Of a DNA stretch of 64,000 bases, positions 51,035 to 59,006 are shown piece by piece. The notes beneath the pieces are model-generated. The model was not told where the DNA came from, searched no databases, and saw only the letters and a program-made list of their open reading frames with translations. Every line of letters begins with the position of its first letter. The stretch's first letter is position 1. A program made the position numbers and the translations under genes. Origin of the DNA: Burkholderiaceae bacterium (GTDB taxonomy: Bacteria; Pseudomonadota; Gammaproteobacteria; Burkholderiales; Burkholderiaceae_C); assembly GCA_023954095.1 (NCBI GenBank), contig JAMLIQ010000003.1, positions 46,986-110,985 on the forward strand, written 5' to 3'.

Positions 51035-52816
51035 TCACCGCGAGGCCAGCGCCAGGTCGCCCGGGTTGCGCTGCACGCGGAACTTGCCACGCTGTTTGCC
51101 GGCGTACATGGCTGCGTCTGCCAGCTTGAGCAGGCCCACGGCGTCAAGGCTGTCCAGCGGCGCCAGTGCGTAGCCGATGGTCAATCCCACCTGAACCTGG
51201 TGTGCATCCAGTGAAAACGGCGCATGGAATGACTCCAGAAGTTCTTGCCCCAGATCGTGCGCCTGCTCTGCATTGGCGATCTGGCTGGCCATGACGACGA
51301 ATTCGTCGCCCCCCAGCCGCGCCACCAGGTCGCTCTGGCGCACCTGACCCTGCAGTCGCCGGGCCACGGCCACCAGAAGCTCGTCGCCCACGTCGTGGCC
51401 GTGTTGATCGTTCACCGGCTTGAAGCCGTCCAGGTCCATGACGTAGACGGCCACCAGGCGCTCGGGAGAGCAATGTGTCAGTGCGGCGGTCAGGCTCAGA
51501 TTCAGGCCGCGGCGATTGGGTAAACCGGTGAGCGGATCGGTGTGTGCGAGTGAATGCAAGGTATCGCGCTCGATGCGTGTGCTCTCTGCGGCCGTGCGCT
51601 GGGCCTTGGAATGCAGGCCGAGCACGCGCATGAACAACAGCATGTCGAGTGTCGCGCCGAACTGGAACGAGTGCAGGGTCCAGAAATTCACCGGCACCCA
51701 GCCCCGGATCACGCCAATCACGGTGGCAGTGGCCACAAAGTAGACCAGCCAGGCCAGCAGCAGCGTTGCGCCTACAGCATCGCCCTGGCGCATGCGGGCC
51801 ACTGCGCCCGGTATGCCCATCAGCGCTGGCACCAGGCCCAGAATGCTGACGATTGACGTCAACACCTGGGTGTCATACACGTCCAGCGCAAACGCCACGG
51901 CCAGTGCCGCGGTGCCCATCGCGCCCACGCGCATGGCACGCATCAGGCGATGGCGCGGATTGCCCCCTGCCAGAGCCTGACCAATGAACAGGAACGAGCC
52001 ACAAGTAGCCATCAGGGCCGACAGGCCGCTGGCATGCCGTTCCAGCCACGGATTGTGGTTCCAAAGGTACTGCGCCCCTATGCCAAAGAATTGCAATGAA
52101 AACAGCAGGCTGCCCGAGATCAGCAAGGCATACTGGATGAACAGTGCATCGCGCAGGCTGACCCATTGGGCCAGGCTGTACACCAGCAGACACAGCGCCA
52201 GACCGGTAAGCACACCCTGCAGCATTTGTTCCTGCAAAGCCCGACCCAGCAAGGCGGCTGGCTTGGCAAGAGTGATGGGCAGGATCATTGCACCCTGGGC
52301 CTGCACGCGCAGCAGCAGATCGTGCCGCGCGCCCGGCTCCAGGTGCAGCACCATGGCTGGAGCCCGGCTGGGCAAAGGCCGAAGATCAGGTGCGACGAGA
52401 TTGCCCAGTGCCTCCTGTTGCACGATGCGCCCGTTGCGGGCCAGAAACACATCAATGCGGTTGAGTGGCGCGTAGTCGATCGACAGGGCCCACTGTCCGT
52501 CGGAGGCGGGGGCCAGTGCCAGCGGCACGCGCAGCCACACGGCTTCGGGGCGGACGCCCAGCGTACCTGCCGTTTCGGGCAACGGGCCGAAGGCTGTGGG
52601 GTCGTTGAGCAGTTCGTGGGCGTTGTAGATGTGCTCCGGGTCGGGCAGCATGGTCAGCATCGACCACACGGGGATCGACTGCGCGCTGTCATCCAGCACC
52701 AGCAAGGGCGACTGCGCCTGCACCCAGGGAGACAGCATCACCAGAGCCAGGAGCAACGCGATCATCCGGGTGCCCGGCCATGCGCGGCCTGCAAGGGCTT
52801 GAACCGGGGGCCGCAT
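51035..52816 (-). CDS. 7TMR-DISM diguanylate cyclase
   Basis: A 593-residue membrane protein: signal peptide (MIALLLALVMLSPWVQA), a periplasmic 7TMR-DISMED2 domain (to about 165, with WLRVPLALAPASDGQWAL), seven hydrophobic helices (~175-385) and a C-terminal GGDEF domain with ARLGGDEFVVMASQ and the RQSD inhibitory site five residues before. It should make c-di-GMP in response to an extracellular ligand bound by the DISM domain. The start at 52816 has AAGG upstream; 52834 is in frame too. Confidence 0.9.
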   Translation of the reverse strand: MRPPVQALAGRAWPGTRMIALLLALVMLSPWVQAQSPLLVLDDSAQSIPVWSMLTMLPDPEHIYNAHELLNDPTAFGPLPETAGTLGVRPEAVWLRVPLALAPASDGQWALSIDYAPLNRIDVFLARNGRIVQQEALGNLVAPDLRPLPSRAPAMVLHLEPGARHDLLLRVQAQGAMILPITLAKPAALLGRALQEQMLQGVLTGLALCLLVYSLAQWVSLRDALFIQYALLISGSLLFSLQFFGIGAQYLWNHNPWLERHASGLSALMATCGSFLFIGQALAGGNPRHRLMRAMRVGAMGTAALAVAFALDVYDTQVLTSIVSILGLVPALMGIPGAVARMRQGDAVGATLLLAWLVYFVATATVIGVIRGWVPVNFWTLHSFQFGATLDMLLFMRVLGLHSKAQRTAAESTRIERDTLHSLAHTDPLTGLPNRRGLNLSLTAALTHCSPERLVAVYVMDLDGFKPVNDQHGHDVGDELLVAVARRLQGQVRQSDLVARLGGDEFVVMASQIANAEQAHDLGQELLESFHAPFSLDAHQVQVGLTIGYALAPLDSLDAVGLLKLADAAMYAGKQRGKFRVQRNPGDLALASR

Positions 52817-53111
52817 CGCGGAGGGGCCTTGCATGGCAGGGAGGTGGCAGGTGTGCAGGGGTGAAAAGGGGATGCCGTCGAGGCGTGACAAAGTGTAAAA
52901 GAAAAAAACGAAAGGGGTGGCGCAGGCGCAGTAACCTTGGCCGTGGCCAGGGCGAGTCCACAGCCATTTCCAGCGGAGACAGCCGAAGTGCAGCGGCAGG
53001 CACGGGATACACCCCAGAAATGGTCGGCAGCGTCAGATTGGTTTCTGCCAGGCAAGACGGCTTTGAAACGTCAATTGGCGACTTGAACCAAATTCAGCAC
53101 AAGGTTGCCTC
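52817..53111. other. Intergenic region before the DISM cyclase
   Basis: No gene is credible. An A-rich run near 52890-52912 would be T-rich on the minus strand and may belong to the cyclase promoter. Nothing else stands out. Confidence 0.4.
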
Positions 53112-54110
53112 TCAACGCACATGGCGCCGTCGATACTGCGCGGGCGTCTCGTTCACCTGCTGAACAAACAAACGCGAAAACGAGGCCACGTCTTGGTAGC
53201 CGACCCTCTCCACAATTTGGCCCAGGCTCAGGCCAGATCGTTCCAGCAATTGTTTGGCTTTCTCTACCCGTGCGTGCTTGAGCCACCTCAGGGGGGAGAG
53301 GCCGGTTTCGGCCGCGTAGCGTCGCAGCAGCGTGCGCGAACTTACGTTGAGCGTGGTGGCCAGTGCTTCTAGTTCATAGGGTTTGGACAGATCCGCCAGC
53401 AACAGCCGATTGACCCGGGCCGCGAATGGCTGTTGCCTGGCTGGGATCAGGTCCGCATCAACATAGGGCCGTTGGGTGGCGCGTGTGGCGCTGACCAAAG
53501 TGAAGCGAGACGTGGCGCGCGCGATGCGCGCGCTCATGTGCTGCGCCACCAGATGCACAGCGAGGTCGAAAGCACTGCTGACGGCGCCCGTCGTGGTCAG
53601 CGCGCCATCTATTTGAAGCACCGCATCCGTGTCCAGCGCGACCAAAGGGTAGCGCTGCGTGAACTCGTGGACAAAAGGCCAGGCCGTTGTGGCGCGCCGA
53701 CCGTCCAGGAGGCCTGCTTCGGCCAGCAAAAAGCTGCCGACGCAGACCGAGGCCACAGCGTGCCCCTTGTTTGCCAGGCGCCTGATCAATGCCACTTCGC
53801 CAGCCAGCCGTTGGAGCTTGTCATCCCACTCGCCGAACTTGCTGACTTCCAAGCCGGGCACCACCAGCAGTGTCGTCGTGCCGCGCAGTGCCCGGGTGCC
53901 CACGGTGATGTCTCCAGAGAGCATCACAGGACCGCCCGCAACGCTAACAACACGCGTCCTGAAGGGCGTGTATCGACCCGGCTCCAAGGCTGCAGCCAGG
54001 TGATTGGCAATCCGCAGTACATCAGCCAGTGCAAAAAGCTCGGTACCCATGCAGCCTGGATAGGCCAGCAGGGCAATGTCGGCCGCGCCTTCAGATGTGA
54101 TTTTCTGCAT
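53112..54110 (-). CDS. GlxA-type AraC-family regulator with DJ-1/PfpI domain
   Basis: A 332-residue regulator: N-terminal DJ-1/PfpI-like domain (~10-195, ALLAYPGCMGTELFALADVL, SVCVGSFLLAEAGLLDGRRATT with a Cys in the nucleophile elbow) and C-terminal AraC HTH (~225-330, TTLNVSSRTLLRRYAAETGLSPL, ERVGYQDVASFSRLFVQQV). GlxA-type proteins control catabolic operons. It is divergent from a DJ-1/PfpI gene 98 bases away, its likely target. GGTGAA precedes the ATG. Confidence 0.93.
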   Translation of the reverse strand: MQKITSEGAADIALLAYPGCMGTELFALADVLRIANHLAAALEPGRYTPFRTRVVSVAGGPVMLSGDITVGTRALRGTTTLLVVPGLEVSKFGEWDDKLQRLAGEVALIRRLANKGHAVASVCVGSFLLAEAGLLDGRRATTAWPFVHEFTQRYPLVALDTDAVLQIDGALTTTGAVSSAFDLAVHLVAQHMSARIARATSRFTLVSATRATQRPYVDADLIPARQQPFAARVNRLLLADLSKPYELEALATTLNVSSRTLLRRYAAETGLSPLRWLKHARVEKAKQLLERSGLSLGQIVERVGYQDVASFSRLFVQQVNETPAQYRRRHVR

Positions 54111-54208
54111 TGGCGAATTTCACCATAAGAAAGTCAATAACGCCAATTTACAGGCATGCACCATGCCGCAAGAATCCATACACCCTGTTGCTACTTCAAG
54201 GATGAAAG

Positions 54209-54889
54209 ATGCGTTTGTCGATATTGCTGCGAGATGGCTTTACTGCCCTGGACATCGTGGGGGGCTACGAAGTGCTGGCCAACCTGCCGGGTATGGATGT
54301 GGAGTTTGTGGCGCCCGCGGCGGGCCTGGTCTGGGCTGACACCCGGCGCCTGGCCTTGCAGGCCTGGCGCACCTATGCCCAAGCCGATGCCACCGATATC
54401 CTTTACGTGCCGGGTGGTCCCGGTGTGAAGCCCGGGCTGGATGACGCCGAGCTGATGGCCACCATCGTGCGTTTGCACAAGGCGTCCACCTGGACCGTGG
54501 GAATCTGCAACGGCGTGGAGTGGCTGGGCAAAGCCGGTGTCATCCTTGGCAAGGAAGTCACCACCAACTGGGCCTGCCGCGAGGCCGTGGCGGCGTATGG
54601 TGCCAAAGTCAACAACCAGCGCTATCACCGCGATGGGAAGATTGTCACAGGCGCCGGAGTGTCCGCCAGCATTGATGCCAGCCTGTTCCTCGCCGGCATT
54701 CTGGCGGGCGAGGATGTGGCCAAGACATTGCAGCTTGGTATCGAGTATTACCCTGCGCCCCCCTTCGGAAACGGTACCCCTGATGACGCGCCCGCCACGG
54801 CGCAGGCCCTTGTCCGGCAGTTCGAGGCTGCGGGCCCTCGGCGCATCCAGGCGCTGGCATCCAGCATTCCACAAGTTTCCAATCAGTAA
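54209..54889 (+). CDS. DJ-1/PfpI family protein
   Basis: A 226-residue protein of the DJ-1/PfpI superfamily. The elbow GICNGVEWLGKAGVILGKE carries the conserved Cys near residue 101, and LYVPGGPGVKPGLDD precedes it. Members act as isonitrile hydratases, deglycases or chaperones; the separate ACREAVAAYGAKVNNQ segment fits the isonitrile-hydratase-like group. AAGGATGA precedes the ATG. The GST gene follows nine bases later, so the two may be one transcript controlled by the divergent GlxA-type regulator. Confidence 0.85.
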   Translation: MRLSILLRDGFTALDIVGGYEVLANLPGMDVEFVAPAAGLVWADTRRLALQAWRTYAQADATDILYVPGGPGVKPGLDDAELMATIVRLHKASTWTVGICNGVEWLGKAGVILGKEVTTNWACREAVAAYGAKVNNQRYHRDGKIVTGAGVSASIDASLFLAGILAGEDVAKTLQLGIEYYPAPPFGNGTPDDAPATAQALVRQFEAAGPRRIQALASSIPQVSNQ

Positions 54890-54897
54890 TCGCCACC

Positions 54898-55530
54898 ATG
54901 GATCTCTACTACGCCCCTCTGGCTTGTTCCTTTGCAAGCCACTTGCTGATCCGGGAATCTGGTCTGTCAGTGAATCTCATCCCCGTTTCTTTGTCTCGCA
55001 AGGAGCTTCATACAGGCATCAATTTCCTCGATGTTGCTCCCCAGGGTCAAGTGCCGGTACTGCGTTTCGACGATGGCCGCCTGTTGACCGAAAACAGCGC
55101 TGTTCTTCAGGCCTTGGCCCGAAAGGCATCAGCCGAGGGCGCGCCGGGCCTTCTGCCAGAAGCTGGTACCCGTGCGCATGACGAGACGCTGGAATGGCTC
55201 AGTTTCATTGGTACCGAAATTCACAAGCAATGCCTGTATCCGATGTTCCAGCGGGACGCTCCCGGCGAGGTCAAGGCATGGTCGCGCAGTCGGTTGCCCG
55301 GCAAGCTGCGCACCGTCGCCAGCCGCCTCGAAGGGCGCCGGTTTCTGACGGGCGATCGGTTCACCGTGGCCGATGCCTACTTGGCGTGGGCGCTCATGTT
55401 GTGCGAGCAGACAGGCACTGGTGTCCTGGGTTTGGAAGGCCTCAGTGCTTACTGGACCCACATCAAAGCACGGCCGACTTTTGGGCAATGTTTCGCCCAC
55501 GAGGCACGTTTGCACAAGAGCATGGCCTGA
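54898..55530 (+). CDS. Glutathione S-transferase, beta-class type
   Basis: A 210-residue GST. The thioredoxin-fold N-terminal domain reads LYYAPLACSFASHLLI with Cys10 in the position used by beta-class GSTs; LDVAPQGQVPVLRFDDGRLLTENSAVLQAL contains the cis-Pro and glutathione-binding ENSA (shortened: GQVPVLRFDDGRLLTENSA). The C-terminal all-alpha domain has GDRFTVADAYLAWAL near 150. It conjugates or reduces electrophiles with glutathione. No strong ribosome site precedes the ATG; coupling to the DJ-1 gene upstream is likely. Confidence 0.93.
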   Translation: MDLYYAPLACSFASHLLIRESGLSVNLIPVSLSRKELHTGINFLDVAPQGQVPVLRFDDGRLLTENSAVLQALARKASAEGAPGLLPEAGTRAHDETLEWLSFIGTEIHKQCLYPMFQRDAPGEVKAWSRSRLPGKLRTVASRLEGRRFLTGDRFTVADAYLAWALMLCEQTGTGVLGLEGLSAYWTHIKARPTFGQCFAHEARLHKSMA

Positions 55531-55712
55531 AGCGATCCATCGTGTGCGGTTCGGATGGTTTGCACGCGCCTTGCGTGCCGCGCCTCGCTCGTGGGTTTTC
55601 GTGCGGGGTGTTTCCAAAATTTGCATGTGATGGGCCGCCCGAGAAATCCATGTTGAAAACAACCGCATCCACAGCGCCGGATTCTCTTGCTGCTAGAAAG
55701 CTTGGCGCGGGG

Positions 55713-55778
55713 CTTTAGGGCAACGCTGAACAAGCCTCTCGTGCGCCACCACGGGGACTTATTCAGCGCCGCCTTAGG
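55713..55778. repeat. Short inverted-repeat element (MITE or IS relic)
   Basis: Left arm GCTGAACAAG and right arm CTTATTCAGC match with one mismatch, each flanked by similar bases (TTTAGGGCAAC / GCCGCCTTAGG, reversed). The 66-base unit lies in the gene-free gap between the GST and the convergent hydrolase, and has the look of insertion-sequence ends without a transposase. Confidence 0.45.
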
Positions 55779-55791
55779 GTTTGGGGATTTC

Positions 55792-56667
55792 TCAGTGCTG
55801 CGCTGGTTGCCGATGGTCTTTGCGGCCAGTGGCTTGTGTTGAATGGTTTTCGTCAGGGCTGGTCAGCGAAGCCAGGTTGAGCAGCGAGGCCTCGATGGCG
55901 GCGGCGGTCATCTTGGGTTTTTCCATCGGGAAAAGGTGGCTGCCATCGAGCATGGAAATGCGGCCCTGGGTGATGCGCTGCACCAGTGCCATGCCCACCT
56001 GTTTCAGCTCTGCCGACCCCCGCCCGCCAATGAACGCCGCCGGGCAGCGCAGCGTGTGCTTGCGCAGCAGGCTACCCAGGTGGTGCGGCATGGTGTTGTA
56101 GATGGCCGTTTCCACGGCGCGGTCGAAGGCCAGCACGCGGCGGTCGTCTTCGTCGTAGAGGCCGTGGGTCACATAGTCGCGCAGCACCTGCGGGTCCCAG
56201 CGGGCAAAGGCCTTCTTTTTGTGAAAGTGCTCGTACGCTTCGTCGGTGCTGGCCCAACTGTTGCGGCGCAGACGGCTTACCCGGCCGGGGGATACCGAGC
56301 CCACCACCTGTGTGCGCTTGGCCACGCCCACCGTAGTGGCGCGCCAGCCGCTGATGAGGGGCGAATCTATCATCAGCACGCCACGTGCCAGCTCCGGGTG
56401 CATGGCAGCGGCCATCACGCTGAGAATACCGCCCAGTGAATGGCCCACCAGGTACACCGGCCCGTCCGAGGCGCGCACCTGTTCGGCGGCGAATTCGGCC
56501 AACTGCTCGACCAGGTGCGGCCAGTTGTTGGTGACAGGAAAGCGTGGGTCGTGGCCAAAGCGGTCCACTGCGCTGACGTCGAAACCGCGCTGGCGCAGGT
56601 GGTCAAACAGCACACTGTAGGTGCCCGAGGGAAAGCTGTTTCCGTGGGAGAAAACGATTTGTGTCAT
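55792..56667 (-). CDS. Alpha/beta hydrolase
   Basis: A 291-residue hydrolase. Oxyanion-side SHGNSFPSGTYSVLF near residue 8, nucleophile elbow VYLVGHSLGGILSV near 75, a later acid/His region ISMLDGSHLFPMEKP near 247. Esterase or lactone hydrolase activity is likely, substrate unknown. AAGG lies before the ATG. The Anbu-type peptidase is 24 bases upstream on the same strand, so they may be cotranscribed. The C-terminus is hydrophilic and unusual (QATGRKDHRQPAQH). Confidence 0.85.
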   Translation of the reverse strand: MTQIVFSHGNSFPSGTYSVLFDHLRQRGFDVSAVDRFGHDPRFPVTNNWPHLVEQLAEFAAEQVRASDGPVYLVGHSLGGILSVMAAAMHPELARGVLMIDSPLISGWRATTVGVAKRTQVVGSVSPGRVSRLRRNSWASTDEAYEHFHKKKAFARWDPQVLRDYVTHGLYDEDDRRVLAFDRAVETAIYNTMPHHLGSLLRKHTLRCPAAFIGGRGSAELKQVGMALVQRITQGRISMLDGSHLFPMEKPKMTAAAIEASLLNLASLTSPDENHSTQATGRKDHRQPAQH

Positions 56668-56691
56668 GCCTTGTGAACGGATGGGCCGCGC

Positions 56692-57519
56692 TCAGATGAG
56701 CTTGTCGCGCGGCGTGGTGATTTTCTTGAGCGGCTTGCAGCGCGCAGGGGGCACCATGATCGGCACCTCGGTCGCCTCGCCGCCCCAGTTGGGGCTTTCG
56801 ATGCTGTCGAACACCTGGCGCAGCTTTTCGCCCCAGCGGTCATGCAACATGCGGAAGTAGGGGTTGTCTTCGGTAATGCAGACGATCTTGTCCGAGCCAA
56901 AGCGGTCCGTCTCGTACAGCACCAGGTCCAGCGGCAGCCCCACCGACAGGTTGGACTTGAGCGTGCTGTCCATGGATACCAGCGCGCACTTGGCAGCCTC
57001 GTCCAGCGGCGTCTCGGGCGTGAGCACGCGGTCGAGCACAGGTTTGCCGTACTTCGACTCACCCACCTGAAAATACGGCGTCTCGGACGTGGCCTCGATG
57101 AAGTTGCCGGCCGAATACACCTGGAACAGGCGCATGCCCTCGCCCTGGATCTGTCCGCCGAACACCATAGACACATTGAAATCCACCCCCGAGCGCTTGA
57201 GCGACGCGCCGTCGCGCTCGTGCACATGGCGCACGGCGGCTCCCAGCACGCGTGCGGCGTCGAACATGCTGCGGGCGTTCCAGATGGTGATGGGCTCGCC
57301 GTCCGCTTCGTCCTTGATCTGCGTGGTTTGCAGAATCTCGCGCACCGACTGCGAAATGCTCAGGTTGCCTGCCGACAGCAGCACCATGAAGCGCTCGCCT
57401 GCCTTCTCGTACACCATCATCTTGCGGAATGAACTGATCTGGTCGAGCCCGGCATTGGTGCGCGAATCGGACAGGAACACCAGCCCGGCGTTGAGTTTGA
57501 TGGCGACGCAATACGTCAT
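56692..57519 (-). CDS. Anbu-type proteasome-related peptidase
   Basis: A 275-residue protein of the Ntn-hydrolase proteasome superfamily, Anbu (BPH) type: MTYCVAIKLNAGLVFLSDSR with Thr2 as the candidate nucleophile after Met removal, an Asp in SDSRTNAGLDQI and a Lys in SSFRKMMVYEKAGERF. Anbu forms HslV/proteasome-like rings in bacteria; its natural substrate is not settled. The usual neighbours (circularly permuted ATP-grasp, alpha-E, transglutaminase-like) are not in this window. No clear ribosome site precedes the ATG. Confidence 0.88.
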   Translation of the reverse strand: MTYCVAIKLNAGLVFLSDSRTNAGLDQISSFRKMMVYEKAGERFMVLLSAGNLSISQSVREILQTTQIKDEADGEPITIWNARSMFDAARVLGAAVRHVHERDGASLKRSGVDFNVSMVFGGQIQGEGMRLFQVYSAGNFIEATSETPYFQVGESKYGKPVLDRVLTPETPLDEAAKCALVSMDSTLKSNLSVGLPLDLVLYETDRFGSDKIVCITEDNPYFRMLHDRWGEKLRQVFDSIESPNWGGEATEVPIMVPPARCKPLKKITTPRDKLI

Positions 57520-57727
57520 AGGAAGATGCAGGAATGAGGAAAAACCCTGAGTGTAGTGCTGCTCTGCAGCGTGCGTGCACTAAAGGGCAGGTTACGGCAG
57601 TCAGGTGCCGAAGCGCGTGCGGATACCGGATGGCAAGGCCCGCGGGTGTCGTGGGTGACTTTCAGCGCGCCCCGCGTCAGCGTGCGCTGCGGCCTATCAT
57701 TGCCCTTTGCTCGCCCCCAAGCCAGTC

Positions 57728-58942
57728 ATGTCCACGTTGCGCCCTTGTTTGACACGTCCATCCCTTTTGCGAACGTTGCGTGCTGTGGTGGGCGCCGCCG
57801 CATGGATCGTACTGGCCGCCTGTGGCGGCGGGAGTGACGACGGACCGGGCGTTGTGCAGCCTCCCGCCAACCCGGCCGGGCGGGGCCAGCTCCTGGCCAG
57901 CAGCCCGCTGGGCGCCATTGCACCGGCCGAGATCGCCGCCGCGCTGGCACAGGACGGCTCGCACGTGCAGGGCGTGGTGCCGCGCTATTCCGTGGTGTCG
58001 TGGCGCCTGGAATACACCACGCTCGATGCCAATGGCGGCGAAGTGCGTGCCTCGGGCCTCATCAGCGTGCCGCAAAAGCCGGCGGGCAGCGCCAGCCCCG
58101 TGCTCAGCTACCAGCACGGCACGATCTTCAGGGACGCCGAGGCGCCCAGCAACAACGCGGTGCCCGGCGAAGTGTCCGTGATACTCGCTTCGCTGGGCTA
58201 TGTGGTGGTCGCGCCGGACTATGTGGGTTTTGGCGCCTCGCGCGGCACGCCCCACCCCTATCTTTTGTCTGCACCCACGGCGGCTGCGGTGGTCGACCTG
58301 CTCACCGCCAGCAAAGTCTGGCGTGCACAAAACCAGGTGGCAGACAACGGACAGCTGTTCCTCACCGGCTATTCCGAAGGCGGCTACGCCACCATGGCTG
58401 CGCACCGTGCAATGCAGGCGAGCGGCTCGACCCATCTGGCCCAGTTGCGCATGGCGGTGGTCGGCTCCGGACCGTATGACGTGCAGGCCACGCTCGACGG
58501 CCTGATCGACCTGGTGCGCCGCGAGCAGCCGGTGCTGGGCGCCCTCATCAACCCTGGTTATCTGCGCTATCTGGGCGGTAGCGTGCAGCGCGAAGTGCGC
58601 CGCGTTGTGCTGCGCGCGCTGATCCCTGACGATGCCGACGTGGTGTATGACACCCGGTTCCTCGACAGTTTTTTTGCCGACGACACCCGCGCCATCGCCC
58701 AGGACTACAGCGTGTACGACTGGCGCCCGCAGGTAGCCGTGCCGCTGTACCACGGGCGCGACGACCAGACCGTGCCCTACGCCAGTTCGGTGCACACGCT
58801 GGGGGCCATGCGCATCCAGGGTGCGGGCGAACTCGTGACGCTGACCGATTGCCGGGCCGTGCCCGCCGGGCATCTGCCGTGCGTGGCCCCTTTTGTCGAG
58901 TTCATGCTGGGGCGTGTGGGCGCCGTGGCCAGCGGGCTGTAG
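57728..58942 (+). CDS. Secreted lipase-like alpha/beta hydrolase lipoprotein
   Basis: A 404-residue exported protein. The lipobox LAACGGG near residue 35 suggests anchoring as a lipoprotein after an uncleaved-Cys signal peptide. Hydrolase features: SYQHGTIFRDAEAPSNN near 125, nucleophile elbow FLTGYSEGGYATM near 215, VPLYHGRDDQTVPYASSVHT with the acid near 342, and AGHLPC with the His near 380. The Pfam-LIP-like order fits secreted lipases or tannase-like esterases. The start at 57728 is an ATG with no strong ribosome site. Confidence 0.82.
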   Translation: MSTLRPCLTRPSLLRTLRAVVGAAAWIVLAACGGGSDDGPGVVQPPANPAGRGQLLASSPLGAIAPAEIAAALAQDGSHVQGVVPRYSVVSWRLEYTTLDANGGEVRASGLISVPQKPAGSASPVLSYQHGTIFRDAEAPSNNAVPGEVSVILASLGYVVVAPDYVGFGASRGTPHPYLLSAPTAAAVVDLLTASKVWRAQNQVADNGQLFLTGYSEGGYATMAAHRAMQASGSTHLAQLRMAVVGSGPYDVQATLDGLIDLVRREQPVLGALINPGYLRYLGGSVQREVRRVVLRALIPDDADVVYDTRFLDSFFADDTRAIAQDYSVYDWRPQVAVPLYHGRDDQTVPYASSVHTLGAMRIQGAGELVTLTDCRAVPAGHLPCVAPFVEFMLGRVGAVASGL

Positions 58943-59006
58943 GCGGGGGTGTGGCGCAACGCAGTACAGGCGCGGTTCAGCGCCGCTTGCCGGGTAGGGG
59001 CCGCGC

